From the NCBI RefSeq assembly GCF_004912195.1, contig NZ_STGW01000003.1, positions 186,001 to 250,000 on the forward strand: DNA of 64,000 nucleotides, read 5' to 3'. Shown one piece after another: positions 15,937 through 23,231 of the stretch. The notes below the pieces were generated by a model. It was given only the letters and a program-made list of their open reading frames with translations. It was not told the origin of the DNA and did no database searches. This DNA comes from Nocardioides caeni. GTDB taxonomy: Bacteria; Actinomycetota; Actinomycetes; Propionibacteriales; Nocardioidaceae. Every line of letters starts with the position of its first letter. Positions within the stretch are counted from its first letter, which is position 1. A program made the translations under genes and the position numbers.

Positions 15937-16920
15937 ATGCCGACCTACACCGAGCAGGGCAAGGAATTCAGCCGGGACATGAACTACATCCCGGATCGGA
16001 TCACCCGCGAGCCGGGCCGCAGCCAGGACGGCTGGGTCTCGACAGGCTCGACCTCCGGCGGTGAGCTCGAGGCGCCCACCTGGCCGGTCGAGCCCGGCCG
16101 CTACCGCCTCGTCGCCGCGAAGGCCTGCCCGTGGGCCAACCGGGCGATCATCGTCCGCGACCTGCTCGGCCTCGAGGACGTCATCTCGATGGGCCTGGCC
16201 GGTCCCACCCACGACGTCAACAGCTGGACCTTCGACCTCGACCCGGGCGGCGTCGACCCGGTCCTCGGCTACGAGCGGCTGCAGCAGGCCTACTTCGCCC
16301 GCTACGCCGACTACCCGCGCGGCATCACCGTGCCGGCGATGGTCGACGAGCCGACCAAGGCCGTCGTCACCAACGACTTCCCCTGGATCACCCACGACTT
16401 CTTCTTCGAGTGGCGCGACCACCACCGCCCCGACGCTCCCGACCTGTGGCCCGACGACGTCCGGGAGGAGATGGAGGCGGTGATGAAGCGGATCTTCACC
16501 GAGGTCAACAACGGTGTGTACCGCTGCGGCTTCGCCGGCTCCCAGGAGGCCTACGAGGACGCCTACGACCGGCTGTGGACGGCGCTCGACTGGCTCGAGG
16601 AGCGACTCACCGACCGCCGCTACCTGATGGGCGACGCGATCACCGAGGCCGACGTACGCCTCTTCACCACCCTCGCCCGCTTCGACCCCGTCTATCACGG
16701 CCACTTCAAGTGCAACCGCAACAAGCTCACCGAGATGCCGGCGCTGTGGGGCTATGCCCGCGACCTCTTCCAGACTCCGGGCTTCGGCGAGAACACCGAC
16801 TTCGACCAGATCAAGCGGCACTACTACGTCGTCCACGAGGACATCAACCCGACCGGCATCGTGCCGAAGGGGCCGGAGCTGGAGAGCTGGCACAGCCCGC
16901 ACGGGCGCGAGCGCCTCTGA
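15937..16920 (+). CDS. Xi-class glutathione transferase-like (glutathionyl-hydroquinone reductase) protein
   Basis: A 327-residue member of the Xi/omega-like family that reduces thiol-conjugated hydroquinones. The catalytic Cys is in ACPWANRA near residue 64. The thioredoxin-like N-terminal half is followed by an all-helical half carrying YLMGDAITEADVRLF, the usual GST N-capping segment. The YHGHFKCN segment is typical of this family. Actinobacteria generally make mycothiol, not glutathione, so the physiological thiol is probably mycothiol; that is inference. The start is supported by TAGGCT 6 nt upstream. It is convergent with the helicase gene. Confidence 0.85.
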   Translation: MPTYTEQGKEFSRDMNYIPDRITREPGRSQDGWVSTGSTSGGELEAPTWPVEPGRYRLVAAKACPWANRAIIVRDLLGLEDVISMGLAGPTHDVNSWTFDLDPGGVDPVLGYERLQQAYFARYADYPRGITVPAMVDEPTKAVVTNDFPWITHDFFFEWRDHHRPDAPDLWPDDVREEMEAVMKRIFTEVNNGVYRCGFAGSQEAYEDAYDRLWTALDWLEERLTDRRYLMGDAITEADVRLFTTLARFDPVYHGHFKCNRNKLTEMPALWGYARDLFQTPGFGENTDFDQIKRHYYVVHEDINPTGIVPKGPELESWHSPHGRERL

Positions 16921-16930
16921 CCGCCGAGCC

Positions 16931-18661
16931 TCACGCCCCGTCGTCGGTGAGGGTGGCGGACGGCAGCCAGTCGGCGCCGAGGAGCTCCGCGAGGTCGGCG
17001 AGGCCGGTGGTGTCACTGCCGACGGTGTCGGAGGCTGCCGCGATCCGCTCGACCATCACCTTGCCGACCTGCTCCTCGACGGTGCCCTCGGCATAGGCGA
17101 TGTGCCACGGCGAGACCTGGTGGTCGCGGTGGGTGCGGCCCGTGACCTGGCGCCCGGCGATGCCGGAGAAGCGGGCCTGGTGGAAGACGCCGACCCGCGG
17201 CTCGGTGCTCGCCTGCCGGCCGTCGGCGAGAGTCTCGCCGGCGTGCAGGCTGATCGAGGCGACCGTGGTGAAGACGCAGACCTTCGCCTGCCCGGTCTGG
17301 AAGCGCAGCCGCTCGGCCTCGGCGTCGAAGCGGTCGCGCCCATAGATGGTGGCGACCTCGATGCCGGAGTCGCGCAGCCGGTCGGCGATCGGGTCCGCCG
17401 CGGTCCCGACGAACTCCACCGAGCAGGCCACCTGCCGCTCCGCCTGGACCTGCTGGGCGATCCAGTCGACGGTGGAGTCGACGCGGATCAGCCCGGCCTT
17501 CTGCCGGAAGCGCAGCAGCGCGGCTCTGCCCTTGGCGACATTGCGACCGCGACGGGCGATGTCCATCTCGCGGCAGAACTCGCCCCATTCGGCCTCGTAC
17601 GCCGCCCGCTCGGCCGGCGTGAGCGCCACGGGCATCCCGGAGATCGGCACCGGACCCCAGGGCGCGGCGCGGTGCAGCATCGCCGCAGGGCGCTCGTCGG
17701 CCAGCCAGCCGCGCACGAGCTTGAGGTCGGCGGCGCGGCGCGCAGCGTCGGTGGTCCAGGTGGCGCCGTACCTGCCCTGCTCGACCGCGACGCCGTGACG
17801 CTCGAGCGCGCCGGCGAACGCCGCGCCGGGCTGGGTGGCCGAGGCCCACTCCTTCATCGGCTCGCCGAGCGCCTGCGCGTAGGCCGGCGCGAGATAGGGC
17901 AGCTCGAGCGGAGTGTGGCCCGGCGTGGCCGTCGTCGCGATGACGAACGGCGCCTTGTCGTGGGGCTTGCCGTGCCCGGAGATGCGGGCCCAGAGCTTCC
18001 ACCGCTTCGTCGTCGTACGACGCAGTGCGTGCGCCTCGTCGGCGATGATCACGTCCCAGCTGTGCCCGGTGACCTTGTCCAGCCGGTCCCAGGTGATGAC
18101 GACCCACTCGAGACCACCGTCGCCGAGCGCGGTGATCGTGCGGCACCAGTGGCCGATCGTGATCGCGGCGGGCCGATCGGCGACGACGAGCACCCGTCGC
18201 GCGCCGCGCAGGTCGCCCACCGCGATCGCCCCGAGCACCGCCGAGATCGTCTTGCCGACCCCCGGCTCGTCAGCCAGCAGGAACAACCGACCGCCGGCCT
18301 CGGCGTGAGCCGCGATGGCGTCAGCCGCCTCGAACTGGAGCCGCCGGGGCTCGAGACCCTCGGTCGCCGCGGGGCGGGACGCCGGGCTGTCGGGGTTGAG
18401 CTCGTTCTCGATGAACCGGCCGAGCGTGTGCGGCGCCGGCGCATAGGGCGCCAGATGGTCCGGAAGCGCGCGGCCGACGTGGAGATGGGTCTTGACAGCC
18501 GGATGCCAGGTCGCGCCGTCGACCTGGGTCCCATAGGGGACATCGAGCACCCACAGCCGCTCCCCCGGGCCGACGAACGGCAGCGGCCGCGGCGCCGAGC
18601 GGGTGCCGCTCCGACGCGCCGGGCTCCGCCGGCGAGCGCTGGTACGACGACTGCTGGCCAC
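16931..18661 (-). CDS. SNF2-like superfamily II helicase (orphan)
   Basis: A 576-residue helicase. Motif I is LADEPGVGKT near residue 132, motif II IADEAH near 210, and motif III ATTATP near 250. The C-terminal RecA half contains VCVFTTVASISLHAGE and an R-x-x-G-R-x-H-R-D-H-Q motif VI equivalent (GRQVTGRTHRDHQ). The order and spacing are those of SNF2-type DNA translocases. The first 100 residues are family-specific and end before the helicase core. No methylase, nuclease or other partner lies beside it, so no restriction or defence role can be claimed. GTG 18661 has TAGCGT 6 nt upstream. Confidence 0.8.
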   Translation of the reverse strand: MASSRRTSARRRSPARRSGTRSAPRPLPFVGPGERLWVLDVPYGTQVDGATWHPAVKTHLHVGRALPDHLAPYAPAPHTLGRFIENELNPDSPASRPAATEGLEPRRLQFEAADAIAAHAEAGGRLFLLADEPGVGKTISAVLGAIAVGDLRGARRVLVVADRPAAITIGHWCRTITALGDGGLEWVVITWDRLDKVTGHSWDVIIADEAHALRRTTTKRWKLWARISGHGKPHDKAPFVIATTATPGHTPLELPYLAPAYAQALGEPMKEWASATQPGAAFAGALERHGVAVEQGRYGATWTTDAARRAADLKLVRGWLADERPAAMLHRAAPWGPVPISGMPVALTPAERAAYEAEWGEFCREMDIARRGRNVAKGRAALLRFRQKAGLIRVDSTVDWIAQQVQAERQVACSVEFVGTAADPIADRLRDSGIEVATIYGRDRFDAEAERLRFQTGQAKVCVFTTVASISLHAGETLADGRQASTEPRVGVFHQARFSGIAGRQVTGRTHRDHQVSPWHIAYAEGTVEEQVGKVMVERIAAASDTVGSDTTGLADLAELLGADWLPSATLTDDGA

Positions 18662-18667
18662 CTGCCG

Positions 18668-18673
18668 ACGCTA
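18668..18673 (-). promoter_or_regulatory. -10 hexamer of the SNF2-like helicase gene
   Basis: TAGCGT on the minus strand, 6 nt before GTG 18661, suggesting a leaderless message. Confidence 0.5.
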
Positions 18674-18721
18674 TCGAGCCGAGGGCGGTCGGCGGTGGCG
18701 GCCCGCCGGAGCCGTCGCCGG

Positions 18722-19363
18722 TCAGACCGCAGCGTCGCTGGCGATCTCCCGCGGCGCGGGCATCGCTTTGCCCGCGTCAGGCGTACGTCGTGCGTCACTC
18801 CGACCGAGGTCACTGACCTTGCGCAGCCATGACTCGCGGCGCTCGGGCGTGCTGCCGTGCACGACGCCGATCCGGGTGGCCCGCACTGGCTTCAGGCCGC
18901 AGAACCGCAGTGTGCTGCGGGTCAGCTGGCGCACGGCGGAGTCGCCCATCAGCCCGCGCAGCCACCAGCCCGGCGAGTCGGTGGTGACGATGACGCGTGC
19001 GGAGCGGCCGGCGAGCAGGCCCTGCGGGAGGCCGTTGGACCGGTAGCGGTAGGCCCAGCCGCGCTCCAGGGTGCGGTCCAGGAACCCCTTCAGCAGAGCC
19101 GGGACGGAGCCCCACCACACCGGGGCGACGACGACGACGTGGTCGGCAGCGATCAGCGCCCCCTGCGCCCGGACCAGGTCGGGCTCGAGCGGCTGGTCGG
19201 CGCGCAGGCCGCGGCGCAGGTGGACGTCGAACGCGAGGTCGCGCAGCACGATGACCTCGACCTCGGCGCCTGCTTCGCGAGCGCCGGCGGCGTAGCGGTC
19301 GACGAGTGCGGCGCACAACGAGGTGGCGTCGGGATGGGCGTCGATCACGAGGGTGCGGGCCAT
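18722..19363 (-). CDS. Flavodoxin-fold NAD(P)H dehydrogenase (quinone)-like reductase
   Basis: A 213-residue protein of the NQO1/MdaB/kefF-like flavodoxin family (PF02525), expected to bind FMN or FAD and reduce quinones or other electrophiles. It opens with LVIDAHPD, the family's phosphate-binding start, and contains VVVAPVWWGSVPALLKGFLDR and a VTTDSPGWW segment that line the flavin site. GAAGGAGAG lies at a proper distance from ATG 19363. It is divergent from a TetR regulator across a 64-bp region with a long symmetric repeat, which suggests inducible control by that regulator. Confidence 0.85.
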   Translation of the reverse strand: MARTLVIDAHPDATSLCAALVDRYAAGAREAGAEVEVIVLRDLAFDVHLRRGLRADQPLEPDLVRAQGALIAADHVVVVAPVWWGSVPALLKGFLDRTLERGWAYRYRSNGLPQGLLAGRSARVIVTTDSPGWWLRGLMGDSAVRQLTRSTLRFCGLKPVRATRIGVVHGSTPERRESWLRKVSDLGRSDARRTPDAGKAMPAPREIASDAAV

Positions 19364-19376
19364 GGTCGGCTCTCCT

Positions 19377-19436
19377 TCTTGACAGCGTAAAGATCACTGG
19401 CGCCCAGCCTGCGCTACCATCTTTCGCGTGTCAAGA
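19377..19436. promoter_or_regulatory. Symmetric operator between reductase and tetR
   Basis: TCTTGACA-n4-AAAGAT at 19377-19394 is mirrored as ATCTTT-n4-TGTCAAGA at 19419-19436, with 24 nt between. The right arm includes the tetR GTG and the left arm lies just upstream of the reductase ribosome binding site. Two dyadic half-sites facing both genes make it the likely TetR binding region. Confidence 0.6.
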
Positions 19437-20015
19437 TCTGCCTCCGGCTACCACCACGGCGACCTGCGTCGAGCGCTCGTCGCCGCAGGAGTCACACTGC
19501 TCGACGAGCAGCCGCCCGGGCGGATCAGCCTGCGCGAGGTCGCCCGTGAGGCGGGCGTGAGCCACGCCGCGCCGTACCACCACTTCGGCGACCGCGGCGA
19601 CCTGCTCAAGGCCGTCGGGGACGAGTGCATGCGGGACTTCCTGGACCGTCAGGAATCGGCTGTCGCCGCCGAGAACGACCCCGCCGCCCGCCTGGTCGCA
19701 CTAGGTGAGGCCTACGTCGCCTATGCGGCCGACCGTCCGCATGCCTTCGCTCTGATCTTCGATCCCGAGCTCTGCCCGCCGGGCGACGCGAGCCCCGAGC
19801 GCGCGCCCCTGATCGCCCGCAACGAGGAGCTACTGGCCGAGTGCGTGGTCGCGTGGCTGGAGGGACGCGGCGAGGCGCTGACGGACGCGGCCTCGCTCGC
19901 GGCGGCGCTGTGGGGCACCGTGCACGGGCTGGCCGGCCTGGTCAGCGAGGGACACCTGGCCCGCGATCAGGTGATGCCCGCCCTGCAGGCCCTGGTCGGC
20001 GACCGGGGTCGGTGA
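19428..20015 (+). CDS. TetR-family transcriptional regulator
   Basis: A 195-residue TetR-type repressor. The helix-turn-helix is in residues about 30-62 (ISLREVAREAGVSHAAPYHHFGDRGDLLKAV), preceded by the YHHGDLRRAL opening typical of the TetR_C_13-type group. The C-terminal ligand domain has the usual helical pattern. GTG 19428 has no ribosome binding site but TACCAT lies 7 nt upstream, consistent with a leaderless message. Its likely target is the divergent flavodoxin-fold reductase; the inducer is unknown. Confidence 0.88.
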   Translation: MSRSASGYHHGDLRRALVAAGVTLLDEQPPGRISLREVAREAGVSHAAPYHHFGDRGDLLKAVGDECMRDFLDRQESAVAAENDPAARLVALGEAYVAYAADRPHAFALIFDPELCPPGDASPERAPLIARNEELLAECVVAWLEGRGEALTDAASLAAALWGTVHGLAGLVSEGHLARDQVMPALQALVGDRGR

Positions 20016-20126
20016 GCCACCCCGACGCGAAGCAGGCCAGCCCGAGCAGCACGGCCCGTCGCGACACCCGCCACTCCCTCCGGCCAGACAGCCACGCCGA
20101 TCCCCCGCTGCCGGTCACACGCCTGG

Positions 20127-20318
20127 CTACGTGCGAAGCATTCGAATGCCCAAGGCGATCGCCAACAGAAAGCCACCCGCGACGAGCGTCCCGAGCGAGA
20201 GCCAGGTCGGGATCGAATCGACGGGTCCCCAGGCCATGAGAGCGCCGAGGACCATGAGAACCACGCCGCCCCTCAACGCGCCGATCGGTGCGAACTTGGC
20301 CTCAGGTGACGCGGTCAT
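20127..20318 (-). CDS. Small two-helix membrane protein
   Basis: A 63-residue protein with two hydrophobic segments (about 18-31 and 38-56) separated by a short Trp/Pro loop and ending in basic residues. No family is recognised. It is accepted as a gene because ATG 20318 is preceded by TACGGT at exactly 6 nt, the same arrangement as many certain genes here, and because the hydrophobic pattern would be unlikely by chance. Function unknown. Confidence 0.6.
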   Translation of the reverse strand: MTASPEAKFAPIGALRGGVVLMVLGALMAWGPVDSIPTWLSLGTLVAGGFLLAIALGIRMLRT

Positions 20319-20324
20319 GACCAG

Positions 20325-20330
20325 ACCGTA
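20325..20330 (-). promoter_or_regulatory. -10 hexamer of the small membrane protein gene
   Basis: TACGGT on the minus strand, 6 nt before ATG 20318; same hexamer and spacing as the antitoxin promoter at 6505. Confidence 0.45.
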
Positions 20331-20667
20331 GCCGACCTGTGCCAGACGACTGCTCTCCCTGCCGCGCCGGCCGGGCGGACGATCTCGACGCGGTGCTCAT
20401 GCTGGTCGCCCTCCCCACGCGAGCGGTCTCGCTTGGGGATCGCGTTCGTCCGGCCGAAAGAACTCGCGCAGAGCGGCAAGGTCGGGCGCACTGTCCCGAT
20501 CGTCCAGAGATCTAGGCACCGACTGTCCCATCCGTCCACCCATGGCGGAGTAGCGCGCCTCGCGTCGCGGTGGTCCGGCGCTACGGACGATGTCCCAGGT
20601 GCCGGACCTCCAATGTGCTTGCTAGCGACTCCGACGGATTGGGTCTGTTCTCACCACAACTCCAGTC
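20331..20667. other. Stretch without a recognisable gene
   Basis: Base composition is visibly lower in GC than the surroundings. Short open frames exist on both strands but none has a convincing start, codon bias or family resemblance. No RNA gene, repeat or terminator was found. Together with the decayed gene downstream it looks like degenerated DNA. Confidence 0.5.
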
Positions 20668-21123
20668 TTAGGCTTCAAGTGGTAGCGCTGCACGGACTTC
20701 CTCGGCGCTGCTGGCTCGGAGAAGAATCCTGATCTCTAGGAGTTGCGCCTCAGCCTCGCGTCGTCGTCGAGCGTCGCGAACTCCCACTCCGTCGTCTGTC
20801 TGGTCGCGACGGCGAACGACGACTGTGAACTTGGGATCCTTGCTTGGCAACCAGAGCGCCATGCAGATGAACGCCAACAGACCTTCGGCCAGCGCGTCAC
20901 GCCACGACCGAATCTGCACCAGCGACGCTTCATAGACGCTATCGGCGGGCTCACCCATGAGGACATGATGTCTGATCAGGGCTGCACACATACGCGCGAC
21001 GGGGTGAGCCCCGGACCGCTCGCACACGGCATGAGCGGGCACGTTCACTACTGTCCACAGCGGGTCTGGGAGGCCGCTGGTGTGCGGGGTTTGTGTCGGA
21101 GCCTTGTCCGATGCTGTGGTCAT
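20668..21123 (-). CDS. Doubtful hypothetical protein
   Basis: A 151-residue open frame from ATG 21123. No family is recognised. The middle (YEASLVQIRSWRDALAEGLLAFICMALWLP) could form helices and the end is charged. Its start codon shares the palindrome CATG with the start of the divergent HNH remnant, there is no ribosome binding site or TAnnnT hexamer before it, and codon use is weaker than in neighbouring genes. It is probably not expressed but is listed because nothing else occupies this strand. Confidence 0.25.
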   Translation of the reverse strand: MTTASDKAPTQTPHTSGLPDPLWTVVNVPAHAVCERSGAHPVARMCAALIRHHVLMGEPADSVYEASLVQIRSWRDALAEGLLAFICMALWLPSKDPKFTVVVRRRDQTDDGVGVRDARRRREAEAQLLEIRILLRASSAEEVRAALPLEA

Positions 21124-22198
21124 GTCCTCTCTCCTCGACCTGACTCCGGCGGCGGTCCTCGCCGCGGAGGAGGACGGGGTCCTGGCCCGACGTCGTGTGG
21201 ATGTAGAGGGCATGGAGCGGTTGCTGGCCTGGTGCGACCTCCACTCGAGCGACCCGCAAGAGACGCCGGGGGCGGTGCCGACGAAGCACGGCAAGGGGTG
21301 TGGCTACGCCGCCGCCGTCCCGGCCAAGCCCTCGGCGCCGTCGACGGCGCCACCCGCGGTGCCGATGTCCAGGGCGTGGGGACGCGCCTGTCGACCGCTG
21401 CGTCGGAGCTGTTCCACGAGACCACCACCGCCATCGCCACCAGACTGGCCGAGGAGCACGTCCCGGCTCACGAGGGCGATGTGCCGACCATGGACCAGTT
21501 CCGCGCCCGCGCGGTCGAGCTCATGGCAGACCCCCCACGCCGCAGCCCGCTTCCTCGACGGCCCCACCACCGACTCCGAACCCGACCCCCAGCCCGAACC
21601 CGAAGCAAGTCCGCCGAAGTGGCGGCGCAAGCGCGCCGAGATCGTGGTCCACATCGCCGCCGAGGTCCTCGCCGGGCAGTGTGACGGCGTTACCAGGGTC
21701 GGGGCCATAGGCCCACAGCTCCTCGAACAGGTCACCGACCTCCTCCGCGGACGTGAGGTCACGGTGCAGCCGGTGATCGACCTCAACGTGGGGCGTGCGG
21801 TCAACGGCTACGAACACCCCACCACGGTCAAGAAGCGCACAGAGCTACGGACCACCCGTGACGTGTCCCCCCACTCCACCCGCCACGGCGGCCTCAGCCG
21901 TCTGGATCACGACCATCCCGTCCCCTACGTCCCGCCCGACGAGGGCGGGCCGCCCGGACAGACCGGGGACCACAACGACGCACCGGTCGGCCGGACCGAC
22001 CACCGGGCCAAGACCCACCTCGGTTACCAGGTCAAACAGCTCGGCCTGGGCGCCTACCGGTGGGAAACACCCCACGGACTGGCCCGGATCGTCACCGGAC
22101 AGGGCACCCGCCGCATCCAACTCCTCAAGACCACCGACGGCACCACCATCGGCGAGCTCTACGACACCCCCTACAACCTCCAGATCGACTTCAACTGA
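21122..22198 (+). pseudogene. Decayed DUF222/HNH endonuclease-like gene
   Basis: A remnant of the HNH proteins that occur in many copies in Nocardioides. The N-terminus (SLLDLTPAAVLAAEEDGVL, then WCDLH) and the C-terminus (VTVQPVIDLN, DHDHPVPYVPPDEGGPPGQTGDHN, HRAKTHLGYQV) share one frame. The segment between (LFHETTTAIATRLAEEHVPAHEGD) is in another frame. Most of the DUF222 domain, some 200 residues, is missing after about 21300 where the frame changes. The frame returns at a run of six Cs at 21531-21536, where five would keep DPHAAARFLDG in frame. So there was an out-of-frame deletion plus a 1-nt slip. Although one frame stays open throughout, the middle would be nonsense. The end overlaps fabH by 8 bp. 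Confidence 0.75.
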
Positions 22199-23213
22199 CC
22201 GACGCCGGTGCCGTCGGAGCGATCCGCGGCAGCGTGACCACCTGTCCGGCGAAGCTGAGACCCGCGCCGAAGGCGATCAGCAGGGCCGTGTCGCCGGGCG
22301 CGGCCTCGCCGTCGCGCAGCATCCGCTCCATGGCCAGCGGCACGGACGCAGCGGAGGTGTTGCCGGAGTCGACGATGTCGCGGGCGATCGCGATGCCCTC
22401 AGGGAGCTTCAGGTTGCGCGCGAGAGTTTCGGTGATCCGCAGGTTCGCCTGGTGCGGGATGAAGGCGTCGAGATCCTCGAGCGTCAGTCCGGCCGCATCC
22501 ACCGCAGCCCGGGCGACATCGGCCATCGCGAACGGCGCCCACCGGAAGACCGCAGTCCCCTCCATCTGCACGACCGGCGAGGCGCCGGAGCCGAGGTCGC
22601 GGCAGCTGTGCGACTGGGTGATGACGTGCGACTTCGAGCCCTCCGACCCCCACGCCACCGGGCCGATGCCGGCGGTGTCGGCCGCGCCGACGATCACCGC
22701 GCCGGCGCCGTCGGCGAAGATCATCGCGGTCGACCGGTCGGCGGGATCCATGAAGCGGCTGAGCTGCTCCACGCCGATGACCAGGACGTGCTCGGCGTTG
22801 CCGCCGCGGACCAGGTCGGAGGCCACCGACAGGGCATGACAGAAGCCGGCACAGCCGGCGCCCACGTCGAAGGCCGCCGCCTTCGAGCCCAGCCGCTCCG
22901 CCACCAGCGGGGCGGCGTGCGGCGTGTGCTGGGCGTGGGTCGAGGTGGCCAGGATGATCGTCCCCAGCGCCTCCGCGGTGACTCCGGCAGCCTCGAGCGC
23001 CTTCGACGCCGCCGACGCGGCCATGTCGACCAGCGACTCGTCGTCACCCGCGAAGCGCCGTGCCTTGATGCCGGTGCGGGACTGGCTCCACTCGTCGTCC
23101 GAGTCGAGCACCTCGCAGACCTCGTCGTTGGTGACCGACCGGGCCGGGCGGTGCACCCCGAGTCCGAGGATCGCCGTCGCTGCCGGGCCAGTGCGCTGGG
23201 TGATCGTCGCCAT
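22191..23213 (-). CDS. fabH: Beta-ketoacyl-ACP synthase III (FabH-like)
   Basis: A 340-residue KAS III. The catalytic triad is Cys121 in DVGAGCAGF, His254 in IPHQAN and Asn285 in SGNTSAAS. KAS III condenses an acyl-CoA starter with malonyl-ACP to begin fatty acid synthesis; in actinobacteria related enzymes also serve special lipids. No other fab genes lie beside it, so it may be a secondary copy. Next on the same strand upstream is an acyl-CoA dehydrogenase, 18 bp away. ATG 23213 nevertheless has its own TAGTCT 6 nt upstream, so it can be transcribed separately. Confidence 0.9.
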   Translation of the reverse strand: MATITQRTGPAATAILGLGVHRPARSVTNDEVCEVLDSDDEWSQSRTGIKARRFAGDDESLVDMAASAASKALEAAGVTAEALGTIILATSTHAQHTPHAAPLVAERLGSKAAAFDVGAGCAGFCHALSVASDLVRGGNAEHVLVIGVEQLSRFMDPADRSTAMIFADGAGAVIVGAADTAGIGPVAWGSEGSKSHVITQSHSCRDLGSGASPVVQMEGTAVFRWAPFAMADVARAAVDAAGLTLEDLDAFIPHQANLRITETLARNLKLPEGIAIARDIVDSGNTSAASVPLAMERMLRDGEAAPGDTALLIAFGAGLSFAGQVVTLPRIAPTAPASVS

Positions 23214-23219
23214 GATCGA

Positions 23220-23225
23220 AGACTA
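23220..23225 (-). promoter_or_regulatory. -10 hexamer of the fabH-like gene
   Basis: TAGTCT on the minus strand, 6 nt before ATG 23213, in the 18-bp gap after the acyl-CoA dehydrogenase gene. Confidence 0.5.
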
Positions 23226-23231
23226 CGACGG

